Shown one piece after another: positions 1 to 12,522 of a stretch of 64,000 bases of DNA. Origin of the DNA: Silene latifolia (taxonomy: Eukaryota; Streptophyta; Magnoliopsida; Caryophyllales; Caryophyllaceae); NCBI RefSeq assembly GCF_048544455.1, contig NC_133526.1, forward strand, positions 6,030,001-6,094,000, written 5' to 3'. The notes beneath the pieces were generated by a model, which saw only the letters and a program-made list of their open reading frames with translations, ran no database searches and was not told the origin of the DNA. The translations under genes were made by a program, and so were the position numbers. How positions within the stretch are numbered: the stretch's first letter is position 1; each line of letters starts with the position of its first letter.

Positions 1-687
1 AGTCGTACAAATATGATGGCTTTTTAATTATCCCGCTGGGAAAATTGTCCTATCTGTAGTTCATTCATATAAATAGCTGTTAAGCAGAAGATATGAGTTT
101 CCACTGCCAAGCAATGCTTCTTCTCATTTTAGTCGCTTGACACTCTTTGGGAGAAGGCAGATCTCCTTCCATGGTTCAATGAGATGTGACTCATGAGGCT
201 AAAGACGTAAAGTTTACGTTAGTAATAGCAAGGAGATGCTATTTCGGCAATGTTTCTCTCTGAAAAATTATAATACTTGCATGTTTATCTGTTTCCCTTG
301 AATGTTTAGTGTTGTTTGTTTGGGAAGTTCTACTTTGTCGGACACGTGATAGAAGTCCAAGTTCTGGAATTGTTAGGAGTTGTTGAGGACTGGAGATTGA
401 CCATAAGGCACATCGATTAATGACAAGAATCTTTAAGATGAAAACAAATATATTATGTCATACTTGCTATCCAGAAACTATCGGTGCATCCGTGCATGTT
501 TTCATTTGAAACCTCTTGAGGCTTGATCAAAACTCATAACCACTCTCCTTAAGACACCTATATTGTTTTTTGTTTCTATATAGTCACTGCAACGGTGATG
601 ATACCCCCCTCCCTCTCTCCTAATTTTGATTGTATAAGGATCACCTATTGAATATACTTTGTTCCGTTTGTTTTGAACATATTTCAG
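1..687. other. Upstream part of SEC3 locus, no exon recognised
   Basis: This stretch lies immediately before the first recognisable SEC3 exon and is probably intron of that gene, because the exon at 688 is preceded by a good acceptor (ttcag) and starts in mid-protein. I see no SEC3-like reading frame in it. The N-terminal half of the protein must lie to the left of the window. Confidence 0.5.
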
Positions 688-3600
688 GTTAGAGAGAAGA
701 AAGCAGAACTTCAGAAGCTGAAGAGCACTTTTGTTCGTAGAGCATCTGAATTCTTGAGGAATTACTTTGCTAGCTTGGTGGACTTCATGATAGGTGACAA
801 GAGTTATTTTTCTCAGGTGTAAAAATATTCACATCTCTATTAGCCCTACAAAAATCGTGCCTTGTGATATGTATGTTCTAACCACTTGAATCCTCCTTGC
901 GTAGCGTGGACAGTTAAAACGACCTGACCATGCTGACTTGAGATACAAATGTAGGACGTATGCTCGGCTTCTGCAACATCTGAAGGTGCTAAAACCAAAT
1001 ACTATAATCATGTAATTACTTGTTACATTTAAGTGTCCTCTTATACTTTCATGTGATGCTGCAGAGCCTTGATAAGAACTGCTTGGGTCCATTGAGGAAG
1101 GCATACTGCAGCTCTCTCAATCTGCTTCTCCGTCGAGAGGTGAGGAAATCAATCCGCTTAAAGTACTTTAGACATGCTATTCGTCAAATTTCTAATTTCA
1201 AATGTTTTTTTTGAGGTTAAGGGGGAATTTTTCCTGCAGGAAACAAATTTACTTTCCAGGATAGAATGGGAAGGTCTTAAGCTGTAGGTTGTATTGACTG
1301 ATTCTTGTAAAAACCGGCCGTTTCTCAAAAATCATAATCAAAACCAAATTAATATATGAACTATGTTTTTGTGCTGTCAATAGAGGTGGCAATCGTGGCA
1401 CTCGGGTCAGTTATGGGTGACCCAGTGTCAGGTCATATCGTGTTCGGGTTGTGTGGGTCAATAACAGGTTTGGGTCAATTACAGGTCATTTCGGGTGGCG
1501 AGTTGGGTCGGGTTTGGTTCTGGTCAGTATCGGATGAGGTTATCAACATGTATTTTATCTTATGTATTCAATTTTGGATAAATAAGTTCTTGTTAAAATG
1601 ATTGATCTTGTATTTATTTTTAGTTTTAAGTGAAAAAAATCAAAGATAAATGTCAATTTAGTATTAAATGTCAATTTAGTATTATTTGGACTATCATTAA
1701 GCTAAATTGTCATTGGGTCCTCCATCGGGTTAAGTCAATATCAGGTTACAGTTCGGGTCGGTTCAAGTCGGGTTTGGGTTGGAACAAATAAGGTTGCTGT
1801 CGGTATCAGTTTAATCTTGGGTCAGTTTCGGTTCACTTATTTTTTGGGTTCTATCGGGCCGGCTCTGAGTCAATTTTTGAGGCGTCAGCTTTTTATACTG
1901 TAGGCTGTAGTGAGTCAGTGGTGTCACCTTTGCTTCTTTTGGATTATTCTTATACTCCATATCAACTAGTGAGTAGTGTCTAGTAAATGTAAATAATGAT
2001 TTGTGTTCCTCATATGTAGTTCATCCAAGAATTGGTTATTCTGTGTACCTAATGGTCTGTTTGGAAAACTGCTAACTTAATCTTCAGGCTCGGGAGTTTG
2101 CTAATGAGCTTCGAGCCAGCACTAAAGCATCTAGAAATCCAACCGTTTGGTTAGATCCTAATGCTAATGTTGGTCAAGCTGTAAGCAATACGGACACCAC
2201 AGCAGTTTCGGAAGCCTATGCCAAAATGCTCACAATATTTGTCCCACTTCTTGTCGATGAGGTTATTTCCCAACTCATTCTTACTCCACAACTTTTCTTC
2301 CATCTATAAAGTGTTAGTTACATTGTTGGGACCTTTTAAATCTCAGAGCTCCTTCTTTGCCCACTTCATGTGCTTTGAAGTTCCTGCACTCAACCCACCT
2401 GGAACATTACCAAATGGTAAAAAGTCTACATCAGATGTAGATGATGCTGATGACGATGATCTTGGGATTTTAGATATAGATGACAATGACAGCAAATCGG
2501 GTATCTAACATTTTCTACTCTAGCATTTTCTTCCTCTTGTTTTCTGGTGCAATTTTGCCATACAACTGATGCCGAAATGAGGGACCATGTATCACTTAAA
2601 CACGGGTTAAACTCTTCTGGCCTAACCCCTTCATCAAACTCCCCCAATATAGCTTTGCTAGTTGAAAGAATATATTAGCTTAGCTTCTTTGGAAGTACGA
2701 AATTGAGTTGCATTTAGGGTTGCGGATGCATTGTTCACTCTCAGCTTTCCACGCCCTGACCTTGATCCATTTGGGTTGTATTTATGTATTCGTTTGCTTA
2801 GATTTAAGTTGTGCAGTAAAAAAATAAAAATAAAAATATCTTGCTGGTTATATTTGGCGACCTTAACATGACCTCGTATCTTATCAGTTTAAATACTGAT
2901 TTTTCACCTGTCTGGAAAGATGATCTATTCTGTTAGTTGTTTAGATATACTTCTCAGTTCAAATTAGGTTTTTTCGTTCTCAATATATGAAGTATTACTC
3001 AGAATTTTTTCCGTATCTTGCTTAGGTAAAAATTCATTGGAGTTGGCAGCTCTCAATGAGTGCCTTCAAGAGTTGCTTGATGGAATTCAGGTACTTCTCT
3101 TGATAGTATTCAATTTTTTTGACTCGAAATTGCAGATAATCTGATATACTTGTAAGTGTTGCTATTTGATGTCTGCTGTTTCTACTGTAGAGAATGGTTG
3201 AAATATGTCAGAATACTTGAATCTTATTGGGACTATGTGCATCCCTTTATTATTTGTAACGGATCATAAACCTCTTTGTGCTTATTGTATTGTCGAGGAG
3301 CTGAGTGCCAGTGAATTCTAAGACACAATGTCATTACGGTCTCCTCTTAGGCATTGCGGTAATGTTATAACATTGTCACAAACAGTAGCCTTTGAGGGTT
3401 CTGGTAAGAGTTTTTTCACAGAAGAAAATGTGCGTAACGGTATCCTGCTACACAACCGTTCCCCTGTAGTAATATCTGGGTTGGTGCACTTTAGGATTTA
3501 GATTTACAAAATCTTCTACTTAGTTGGACAGAAGACATATCGGAAAGCATAAAACGTTGTAAGCCTTTTACATCCTTTGAAAAGAAGGGTAAAGATTCCG

Positions 3601-6600
3601 AGTTTTTTTATAATATAGCCGTAATTTTTTTTAGCCCTGGGTTTTTTAGTATAAAACAGCATCTTATGTTTTTCTGGTATCTGCATATTGCGTGGAGAGC
3701 TGAAAGGATGAAGGGAGGTACTGTTAGGTCGCCTCATTGAATTTTGTCGTTTTTAGCGTTTTCTCCTGAAATATTATTTTTAAAGATATTGTTTGTCGGT
3801 AGCCAAATGCTACATCTGGGGCTGGGGATTTGTGGGGTTTGCTTTTTGAAGAACTTGTGACTTGTGACTTGTAACTTGGAACCACTGCAGAAAGTTTGTT
3901 TTCTTTTGTTTTGTCGGTGTTCTTGTCCTCACTACTTTTTTTCTTAAGGCATTTAGGGAGGTGGAATATTGAATCTAAGAGCATGAGTGACAAATGGGTA
4001 CTAGACTTCTGATGTACGCATCCATAGGAAAAAAAATCGCTTTTTGATGCAACCTTCCTTCTAAGAGTCTTAATGGTAATAGTCCACTATAGCGTGATTG
4101 TATCCCATACGCTTTGCGTTATTCAACCATATTATGTTGTAATTAATCTCAGGAAGATTTCTATGCTGTTGTGGATTGGGCCTACAAAATTGATCCGTTG
4201 CGATGCATCTCCATGCATGGCACTACAGAACGTTATTTATCTGGTCAAAAAGCTGACGCAGCAGGGTTTGTTCGTCTTTTGCTTGGTGATCTTGAATCAA
4301 GGATTTCCATGCAGTTTAGCAGAGTAAGCTTTGCCCCTGGACATGTTGCATTTATTTTATCATTGCTGATCTCATCACATTATATTCATTTCCTGCAGTT
4401 TGTTGATGAAGCTTGTCATCAGATTGAAAGAAATGAGAGAAATGTCCGGCAGATGGGTGTCTTATCATATATCCCAAGGTGTTGATCAATTTTTTATTGT
4501 GTTATTTGCTGACCTGGTCTGGTGCTTTAGCTTCGTTTGGTTGAAGCTGGTCTTAAGAATGAGTAGTTTATGATTTCACCGTGTCCCCATCTCCTTACGA
4601 GCAGTTGAGTTGAGATCGTAATTCTGTTCAATATTTTTTTTATTGTGATTCTATTTTTGGAAATTCCTCAAGAAAAAAGATATTCTGAATGTCTATGCAT
4701 GCTATCTCAACTAGTTCTCATCAGTTAGCCAGAAAAATGCATGATCCTTTATTTATTATCCACGTTTTTACTTTCCTGAATGGTTTTGGTTTTTAAGGAT
4801 GGTGTTGTAAATTTAATGTTTTCATTGCTTTGTGTTGGGTTATTCCATAACATCACAACTTAAATATCGCGTAATTTATTTGTGGATAGATTTGCTACAC
4901 TTGCAACTCGTATGGAACAATACATTCAGGGACAATCCAGAGACTTGGTTGATCAGGCCTACACAAAATTTGTGAGTGACCATTTTATAAATATTCAGGA
5001 AGTAGTTTTTTTCTTTCTTTCTTTCTTTTTTTCAATGTTGTAGTGCTGTGCTACTGGTCACTAGACAAACGGTATTTATTAAAAGTAAATGGATATATTG
5101 CTCTGCGAATTGATTTCGTCTATATGTTGGTGCTAAAAATTATTTTCGAGATCAAAGAGACGAAGACTCCCGACTTACTCTAACTGCTTGATTAACAGCA
5201 AATAATAAAACAGATGAGGTTGCATCTTCAGCATATGGAATACTTAATTATGGTGTCTGACTGCGTTCTTTGAAGTCTTTTGTACAGCAAGCGTATAATA
5301 TACATTTATTCCATCTTTGATCTGTACAAGCTAGCCTGATGTTTGATTTGTCATGATAGTCATAAAGTATAGTTATTTTGATGATGCTGAACTCATTATT
5401 TCTTACAGAGTACAGTGTATAGTCAACCTTATGTGGTTAAAAACTCCACTTAGCCCCTATAGTCGTTCTATCCAGTTGTTAAATTACTATGTGCATAACC
5501 CTTAACGCATTAGAGGCTAATTTTGTAACAGGTCAGCATAATGTTTGTTACTTTGGAGAAGATTGCACAGACTGATCAACGATATGCCGATGTTTTTCTT
5601 TTGGAGAACTATGCTGCATTCCAGAATAGGTATTTGTTCTATCTTCAATTTTGCATTCACTTTCTGCTTATGCATCCTCTTTAAGAAACCAAACGTGTAA
5701 GCACTTTGTTGCAGTTTATACGATCTTGCAAATGTTGTCCCCACGCTAGCAAAGTTTTATCACCAAGCAAGCGAATCGTACGAGCAGGCTTGCACTCGTC
5801 ATATTAGCATGATTATATACTATGTAAGTTGACCTTTTCACTGCTTTTGTGTGGAATCATTTCTGGGCAGTCCTGCCCTTTTGTTTTATCTCACAAGTCA
5901 TGCTTGGCCTTATTCCTTTGAGTTCTTATGTACAGCAATTTGAACGACTCTTCCAATTTGCCAGAAAGATTGAAGATCTTATGTACACCATTACCCCGGA
6001 AGAGGTAAGCATCTTATTAATAGCCGAGTTAGTAGCATTATAGGTTTTCTCTCAAAAAAGAATTACAGGCAGCAGGAGTGCAGGAGTTAGAGATTTTTGG
6101 CACTAGTTTTTAGTTACGCCTTCTGTGGTTTGCGTTTTGCCTGATTCCATCGCGTCCTTGAAACCACAGTTAAAAGTCTCGTCTTTCTCCAGCTCTCCTT
6201 CAGCATGTATTTCATGATAAATGGGAATTCCAAAGCTCTGCTTTCATCAAATTCTTTTTCCCCACTCCTCGCATCATGTGTTGAACAATGTGAACCTCAA
6301 AGCTGTGCTTTCAACAACCTAGGCGGCTTACCAGTTTCGAAAAAACTCCTCTATTTTCCGCGTACTATATCTTTTTCCATTGTTTTCTTTGTCATGATAA
6401 GACTCTTATCTGATGCACCCTTGTTTGTAACAACAATACCACAGTGCGGACAGTGATTCAGAGGTTTAATTCTATTAGAGGTATGGGGGTTGACAATGTA
6501 TAGGGGTCAGATGCACGCCAATCTTCACTGCACAGGCCGTCTTTGAAAGACTTCTAATGAAAGTTGCGTCACAAATTGTGTCAACTGCACCATCATTTAA

Positions 6601-7673
6601 GAGGCGAAGAAATGTAGTAAGTCATATTAATCAATTTGACTTACCATTTTTAAAGTCAAGAATTAATCCTATAACTTCATTTGGACACGAAAAGGACCCG
6701 TAATATTTCTGAAGAGGAAGGATTACGATTTGCCACCTTTATTCATTGCGTGTTTAGCCTGTTTATACAGATCTAAGCGAGGGACACTGTTTTTGTTGTT
6801 TTCACTGTCCATCTTTCTTCTGTTGCTACTTGCTTCAGTATTTATTAGTTTCATTAATGGTTAATGATTTGTGCTCTGAAGTTAAGTGCGCCTTTCTTGA
6901 TTTTAGCAATTTATAAGAAAAAAATGATTAATGATTGGTGACTGGGTTTTGACTTCGATCTTTTGCCGCTTCAGATTCCCTTCCAGATGGGTTTATCAAA
7001 AATGGATCTCAGGAAAGTGCTGAAAGCTAGCTTGTCTGGGGTATGTTAGTAAAACCAAGATTTACTTAACCTAAAGTTTGTTAATGATGATTGCCGAATA
7101 ATCTGTTAAAACCTCACCCTATTTATGCCTGGTCTTGATTCAGGTTGACAAATCCATCCAATCAATGTACAAAAAATTGCAGAAGAACTTGACTTCAGAG
7201 GAGTTGTTGCCTTCTCTGTGGGATAAATGCAAGGTAAGCAGAATTAACGATGAATGTCTATTATTTCTTGTTGAGATTTCTGAACGTCAATTCTATTCTG
7301 CTCTGTTATATAGATTCCTCATTTGACTTTGGTGGACAAACGATGCTAACTTTGATCAATTTTTTTCTCAAAATATATTCAATAGTCATGAGTTCTGAAC
7401 AATGATTGTATAAAAATATTTGTTTTGATAAATTACTCATGACATCTCTCAATATAAAAATAAAAACATGCGTGCCAATTTTACATTGTAACTCTTGATA
7501 TATTAGGAGACGCTAATGCATAAAATTGACCAAAGTTGCTTAATGCATCTTATGCAATGCAGAAAGAGTTTCTAGACAAGTATGAAAGCTTTGCACAACT
7601 AGTTGCTAAGGTTTACCCCACCGAGAATGTCCCTTCTGCGACAGAAATGAGAGATCTATTGGCATCCTTGTAG
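688..7673 (+). CDS. SEC3A: Exocyst complex component SEC3A, 3' part (about 517 residues)
   Basis: Subunit of the exocyst, which tethers secretory vesicles to the plasma membrane. Fifteen exons read in frame with GT-AG borders: 688-816, 905-985, 1065-1139, 2088-2261, 2347-2500, 3026-3090, 4153-4323, 4399-4478, 4890-4971, 5532-5629, 5715-5823, 5936-6004, 6975-7040, 7144-7233 and 7563-7673 (stop TAG 7671). The product ends in MRDLLASL and carries blocks I recognise from plant SEC3, such as [40 protein letters not shown] and [11 protein letters not shown]. An acidic run ([19 protein letters not shown]) sits after the exon at 2347. The visible part is the conserved helical C-terminal half; plant SEC3A is about 890 residues, so the N-terminal lipid- and GTPase-binding part is outside the window. 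No break is visible in the frame. Confidence 0.93.
1380..1870. repeat. GGGTC/GGGTT-rich degenerate repeat in SEC3 intron
   Basis: The intron 1140-2087 contains dozens of degenerate GGGTCA, CGGGT and GGTTTGGGT motifs on the plus strand. A short patch of the same kind lies in the BDG4-like intron near 39770-39900. No clear unit length or target duplication is visible, so it may be an old element or expanded simple sequence. Confidence 0.55.
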
Positions 7674-8185
7674 GGAAAAGGTTTGTGTAAATTCTGTTAT
7701 GTTTCATTTTGGCAACTCTTTTGCTGTTAATAGCATATGTTGTAAACTCTTTGGTGGTGATGTAATTCTATCGTAATCACGAGTAATCCTAGATCGGGTT
7801 TTGTATCTATGTAAAGGTACATCGGCCAGTGATGTGGCGTATAGTAAGAAAAAAGGTTTTGTATAGATTATGTTTGTGTTTCATTTGGATTTCTCCAGCT
7901 ATAGCAGGGGGTGTATTTATGCGATAATTTAATTCTACTGTAATTCTGAGCCTCATAAAGTCGGGTTTATAAATATGTGAAGGTAAGCTACACTTGAAAT
8001 TGGAATAGTAGCTTTTAAATCGAAGTCCGTAAGCATTTTTTTTCAGGAGAGCCTAGAGCTCATATATAGTGATTACGAGTATTTTAGTGTAAGCCTTACA
8101 CTATTAGGATATGCGTTTTGGATTCCTTGAAGATGGATTGCGAGTGTAACTCTTATCTTTTCATAAGGATGTACGTATTTGAATA

Positions 8186-8275
8186 CTCCCTCCGATTCTT
8201 AGGAATTGCCCATTTGATTAAAATACTTGTCGCAAATCTTAAAAAGTGGGGCAAATTCCAAAGAATCGGAGGTAG
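8186..8275. mobile_element. Stowaway-like MITE, 90 bp
   Basis: Terminal inverted repeats CTCCCTCCGATTCTT and AAGAATCGGAGGTAG are flanked by TA on both sides (8184-8185 and 8276-8277). The CTCCCTCCG terminus and TA target are the hallmarks of Stowaway (Tc1/mariner) MITEs. It lies between SEC3 and the first peptide gene; the rest of 7674-9200 shows nothing else I can name. Confidence 0.85.
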
Positions 8276-9211
8276 TAGTTAGGAAAGTATATGCAAAGAA
8301 TGGCGAAGTCGGGGTGATGAACTGATGATGTTAACAAGAATAGAAGGCGGGTAGGTTTGAAACTTTGGCGCTGCTTCTCTGCAGTTTACTCGGCTTTTAG
8401 CCAAAAAAAATTGTTTAATCAAGAAAAAAATGCCATTCGTCCCTTTCATTTGTTTACTTGTGATAAAGGTAAAAATTTAGAGGTAAGGTAAAGAGTGTAA
8501 GACCCAAATTGAGCACGGGATAAAGTCTGTTTTACGGTTATAACTAACAAACTCGAAACAATAATTAACCTAATTAATCATGGAGCCAAGTTCGTAATTG
8601 ATTCTTGTGTTTCTTTAATAGTAAGAAAATAATGAATAGCATGTGATCAAGATCAACTCTCACCCTCTTGGAGTCTTTTGGGATAAAATGGGAGCACCTA
8701 ACTCAGAAACATGGCTACATGATTATTTAGGTACGATCCCCAATTTACATCCGATTCAGTTTAAAATTATACTCGCAAGTTTTTTTTTAATACGAGCATA
8801 AAACATAAAACGGGTGAAATAACATAGATGAGACGGAAGCTGACTAGCTGTGGCTAGCAAAAAAAAACTTGTCCATTGTATATCCAAGTGGGTACTATTT
8901 ATTTATTTAACCCGTTTTAATCTTAACACCAATATGTGCAACTCAAAAGAGATTGCTGTAAAATTATACTACTTGGTACGGACCGGAGTAATGCCCTACA
9001 GGCTACAACCTCAATGACGATTACAGAGATGCTAAATTGCTAACTAATGAATGATTCGATATAGTCTGTAGCTCTAAACATAATTGTACAAGTAGCCTAT
9101 TTAAATTGATTGACTTCTTAGAAGCATATTCATACACAATAATTGAGTAGGCGAGTAGCATTTCAACTTATGGATAATTCATCGACTTCTTACAAGCATT
9201 ATTGTGTGTTC

Positions 9212-9220
9212 TATATATAA
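9212..9220 (+). promoter_or_regulatory. TATA box of PSY-like copy 1
   Basis: TATATATAA lies 90 bases before the ATG, in a block (about 9030-9309) that is conserved before all three copies. The equivalent boxes are at 11529-11536 and 21172-21180. The shared block suggests that the duplication carried about 300 bases of promoter. Confidence 0.6.
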
Positions 9221-9309
9221 CTTCATTATGTGCTATTGTTCTTCTACCATATGCAGCTTAATAACATCTCAATTCTGTTTATTATTTCGATTCAATTTAC
9301 ATAGAAGAA

Positions 9310-9560
9310 ATGGGGAATAAGCCTTTATTTTTCGTATTACTACTTCTCTTAGCTTTTGTTCTTTGTAAATCTCGCGAAATTCCTGCTTCTTTTGGTTAGT
9401 ATTCATCTTTTCGCTCTGTAGTTACTAAATTATTCGCTTTACAATATTCTGGTGTAAGCCGCCTTACACAAGAATATATTCGTTGATTTTAGGGAACGGA
9501 AATTCCATGAAGGAAGAGCCATTTCTTCAAGATATATATACCGAGGTTTGTCTTATACGA

Positions 9561-9618
<58 letters not shown>

Positions 9619-10124
9619 CAAATCGATTGATGAGTGAATAGTGATATAGAAGTTTTCTAATCGCATTATATAAGGTTAAGATATACTGATGCGTACTAAT
9701 ACTAAATAAATAACCGAGATGAAGGAAGTATCGACAACAAAAACAAGACAAATATTTACAGTAAAATGAACCATCACATTCATGTATTATTATAACCGTA
9801 ATAACAACAACTATAATGTAACTATGTTTTGGTGTATGTTCGAAATAGAGTACAAAAATGATATTGTATTTTATATGCGACATATACAACGGTCTTATTG
9901 ATCAGCCAATTTTAAAATATTTATGAATGTGAAATCAACGACGCTTATATATGTTATTACTCTGTAATAATTTTAAACAGGATGAATTGTTGGAGTTGAT
10001 TGAAGCAGGGGATATAGAGATAACAGATGAAAGTAAATCGACAATTCCTCGAAGGATGATGATTGTTTCCTTTAGTAGGGATTACGGTCAGATGAGGAAG
10101 AGGGAACGTCCTCGCCATGATTAA
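9310..10124 (+). CDS. Putative PSY-like secreted peptide precursor, copy 1 (93 aa)
   Basis: Three exons, 9310-9394, 9493-9545 and 9981-10124, with GT-AG borders. The product starts with a clear signal peptide (MGNKPLFFVLLLLLAFVLC), then a short acidic spacer (EEPFLQDIYTEDELLELIEA) and a basic C-terminal tail beginning RRMM and containing a DY pair (SRDYGQMRKRERPRHD). Small size, signal peptide, acidic middle and C-terminal DY plus basic motif are the plan of sulfated-peptide precursors; copy 3 fits the PSY tail best. In this copy the tail has lost the N..H.P spacing of PSY peptides, so its mature peptide may be altered or inactive. Intron 2 contains a long AAT/ATT microsatellite. The gene structure is secure; the family name is inference. 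Confidence 0.6.
9562..9620. repeat. (AAT)n followed by (ATT)n microsatellite
   Basis: About thirteen AAT units run directly into about seven ATT units, giving a self-complementary microsatellite in intron 2 of PSY-like copy 1. It should be highly polymorphic and could fold as a hairpin. Confidence 0.9.
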
Positions 10125-10531
10125 TCATAATTTGCGAATTTGTAATTTTTTTGTTAAAAGAAGAAATCAATATGTTATAATTTCAGTGGATTTTTTTTAT
10201 TCGAATAATGTTGATTTTATATCCCGTGACAATTGACAGGAATGTAATGTTTTTCTTCGATATTCTAAGTAATATAAATTGGTGTTATAATAAAAATGAT
10301 CATAATTTACGATAAAATGAGTACCCTTGATTTTATATACAGTATTTACCCTAGAAACGATAATAATATAAAGAAAAATAACGATTGAAGTAAAAATAAA
10401 TGTTTCACAAGAACGACAATAAACAGTCCATTCATACGGTCAAAAATGGCTTCAGTACGAAACTAGTGCTAACTTTATCGTAAGAATAAGATGACAAAGT
10501 AAAAACGCTACCAAAATAATACTCCCAACAT

Positions 10532-10569
10532 TACGTACTTAAATAGTGGGTATTATTTAAGTACGTAAT
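10532..10569. repeat. Short perfect inverted repeat
   Basis: TTACGTACTTAAAT and its exact reverse complement (14 bases each) are separated by 10 bases. It lies between copy 1 and the LINE fragment. No element ends are seen around it. Confidence 0.8.
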
Positions 10570-10610
10570 AATTAATCTGTTTTAGATCCTGTTTTTTTCT
10601 GCGAAAAAAA

Positions 10611-11090
10611 GCCGAGTTGATTTTTTTTTATTAAAATGGGATTAACCCGTGACCTACAGCGAGTAGGGCCACAAAACGAAGTTCACAACAAAAGAAAACG
10701 AAAACAAAGAAAGAAGCAGTAGTATACTATCTAATCATCATCCGCTTCCCTTTCCAAGCACGAATTGCATTCCACTTGCTCACCCATTCTTCCAAGCAAT
10801 ACGGTAAGTTTTCTTTCCACGCTTTAGACCACACACCCACTAATAAGATCACTCTATCTCGTATACCAGACCAGTTGGGCACCTTACCCTCAAACACCAT
10901 ACCATTTCTTAACTCCCATATAACAGCCACCACAGCCATGAAACACGCATGCCAAAGACTCCTTTCAAAGCCCACGAAATGGGCACCCGTCCAGGCCAAG
11001 AAGGCTTCGTCTACTTCATTCGGGCAGACCCAGGCCACCCCCCACAAATCACACAGTTCGCACCAAATGCGCCATAAAAATCTACAAGTT
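10611..11090 (-). mobile_element. L1-type LINE, 5'-truncated 3' end
   Basis: On the minus strand an open frame reads WRIWCELCDLWGVAWVCP, then WELRNGMVFEGKVPNW, the C-terminal zinc-knuckle region of plant LINE reverse-transcriptase proteins. It ends at the plus-strand T-run 10621-10629, which is the poly(A) tail of the element. At about 11091 the sequence becomes homologous to the DNA upstream of copy 1 (8935 onward), so that is the truncated 5' end. The first ten residues of the apparent frame are flanking DNA. The element sits in the region upstream of peptide copy 2. Confidence 0.75.
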
Positions 11091-11303
11091 GATATGTGCG
11101 TCTTAAAAGAGACCGCCATAAAATTATACTAGTACTACCCTACAACCTCAATGACGATTATAAAGATGCCAAATTACTAATGATTCGTTTTAACAACTCT
11201 AATTTGATTTAAAAATACAATCAAACACAAATTTGTAGCTCTAAGCATAATTGTACAAGTAGCCTATTTAAATTGATTTGACTTATTAGAAGCATACTCA
11301 TAT

Positions 11304-11461
11304 ATTTCCGTCTATAGCAAGAGACGGGTCAAATATCCTTAAAGTGGTGATATTTTTGGGCTCCACGCAAGTTGTTGTTTGTCTTATGTGTAATGTGGTA
11401 TGTTACTTGACCCGTTTTTAGTTATAAACGGATAGTTGCCGTCTATAATGAGATTTTGTGA
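11304..11461. mobile_element. Stowaway-like MITE in the promoter of PSY-like copy 2
   Basis: Copy 1 has an uninterrupted promoter here (CATACACAATAATTG), whereas copy 2 has about 158 extra bases between CATA and TACAATAATTG, with TA at both sides. The insert carries ends of the family with CCGTCTATAG and CTATAATGAGA that recurs at 43272-43454 and 49809-50500. The copy 1 promoter serves as the empty site. Confidence 0.75.
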
Positions 11462-11916
11462 TACAATAATTGAGTAGCATTTCTACTTTAAGGATTATTC
11501 ATGACTTCTTACAAGCATTTGTGTGTTCTATATATAACTTCATCATTATGCTTATTGTTCTACCATTACAACTTAATTAATAACATCTCAATTTAATTAA
11601 TTATTTCGATTTACATAGAAGAAATGGGAATAAGGCCTTACTTATCGTATTACTACTTTTCTTAGCTTTTGTTCTTTGCCAATCTCGCGAAGTTCCTGGT
11701 TCTTTTGGTTAGTATCCAACTTTTCGCTCTGTAATTACTAAATTATCCGCTTGATAATATTCTCGTGTAAGGCCGCCTTACACCAGAATATATAACTAAC
11801 TAATTACAGTATATTTCTTGATGTGTTATTGATCGTATTCGTTGATTGTAGGAAATGAGAATCCCATGGAGGAAGAGCCATTTCTTCAAGAAATATATAT
11901 CGAGGTATATTTTAAT

Positions 11917-12522
11917 GGTTTTTCTAACGTATGTCCTAAGACTCTATTTGGCAAAACTACCTGAAAAGGTAGCTGAAACCTGAAAAGGTAGCTGAAAACT
12001 GAAAAGCTAACTGAAACCTGAAAAGGTAATGATAAGTTAGCTGAAAAGGAGGAGCTGATAAGTTAACTGATTATATAAAAATGTGTTTGGCAAACTAGCT
12101 GAAAATGTAGCTGATTTTGGTAAAATGACGTAAAAGGATATGAAAATTATTTAATACGGAGTATTATAGAATAAAGAGGTATCAAATGGAAAATAAGTCA
12201 TTTCAAGTACCTGATTTCTCAAATGCTACCTGAGGTAGCATTTCATTTCAGGTACCTTATTTGAACAAATAAGCTACTTGCCAAACACTTGTAAAGAAAT
12301 CAGGTAGCTGAAATCTTTGGTCAAATAAGCAGCCTGAAGTGTCGTGCCAAACGGAGCCTAAGGATACACATTAAGACGCCATTAAAGGAAAAATTCTCAG
12401 GATAATTTTATGATAAATTTAGAGATGAACTCATTGTTGCCATTATTAATGAAATTATACTGAAAATCTTTCCTTTTATGATTTCTTAATGTGTGCCCTT
12501 AGAGCACACGTTAGAAAAACCC
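11917..12522. mobile_element. Mutator-like MITE with 9-bp target duplication
   Basis: The ends begin GGTTTTTCTAACGT, and inverted repeats of about 38 bases (also containing CACATTAAGA) lie at both sides. The 9-bp duplication TATTTTAAT is present at 11908-11916 and 12523-12531. A Tourist MITE (11940-12358) sits inside the left arm, so the native element is only about 185 bases. It starts 12 bases after the exon 2 donor of copy 2. Confidence 0.88.
11940..12358. mobile_element. Tourist-like MITE nested in the MULE MITE
   Basis: TAA flanks both sides (11937-11939 and 12359-12361). The ends read GACTCTATTTGGCA and, reversed, GGCTCCGTTTGGCA, like PIF/Harbinger Tourist ends. The interior has repeated AGCTGAAAACTGAAAAG-like and ACCTGA motifs. 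It must be younger than the element it splits. Confidence 0.85.

Noticed and set aside
3724-3993. 89-codon minus-strand frame in a SEC3 intron
   Set aside because: Lys/Ser-rich frame within an intron of a well-defined gene; no similarity recognised.
9527-9889. 120-codon minus-strand open frame
   Set aside because: It runs through the AAT/ATT microsatellite and the intron of PSY-like copy 1; the Ile/Leu run is just the repeat translated.
9310-10124. CLE, RALF or phytosulfokine precursor as alternative name for the small peptide genes
   Set aside because: No YIYTQ, no RALF cysteines or YISY, and no CLE dodecapeptide; the DY with N..H.P in copy 3 fits PSY better, though not perfectly.
10776-11132. 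118-codon plus-strand frame
   Set aside because: Shadow of the LINE coding frame, which is on the minus strand and carries recognisable motifs.
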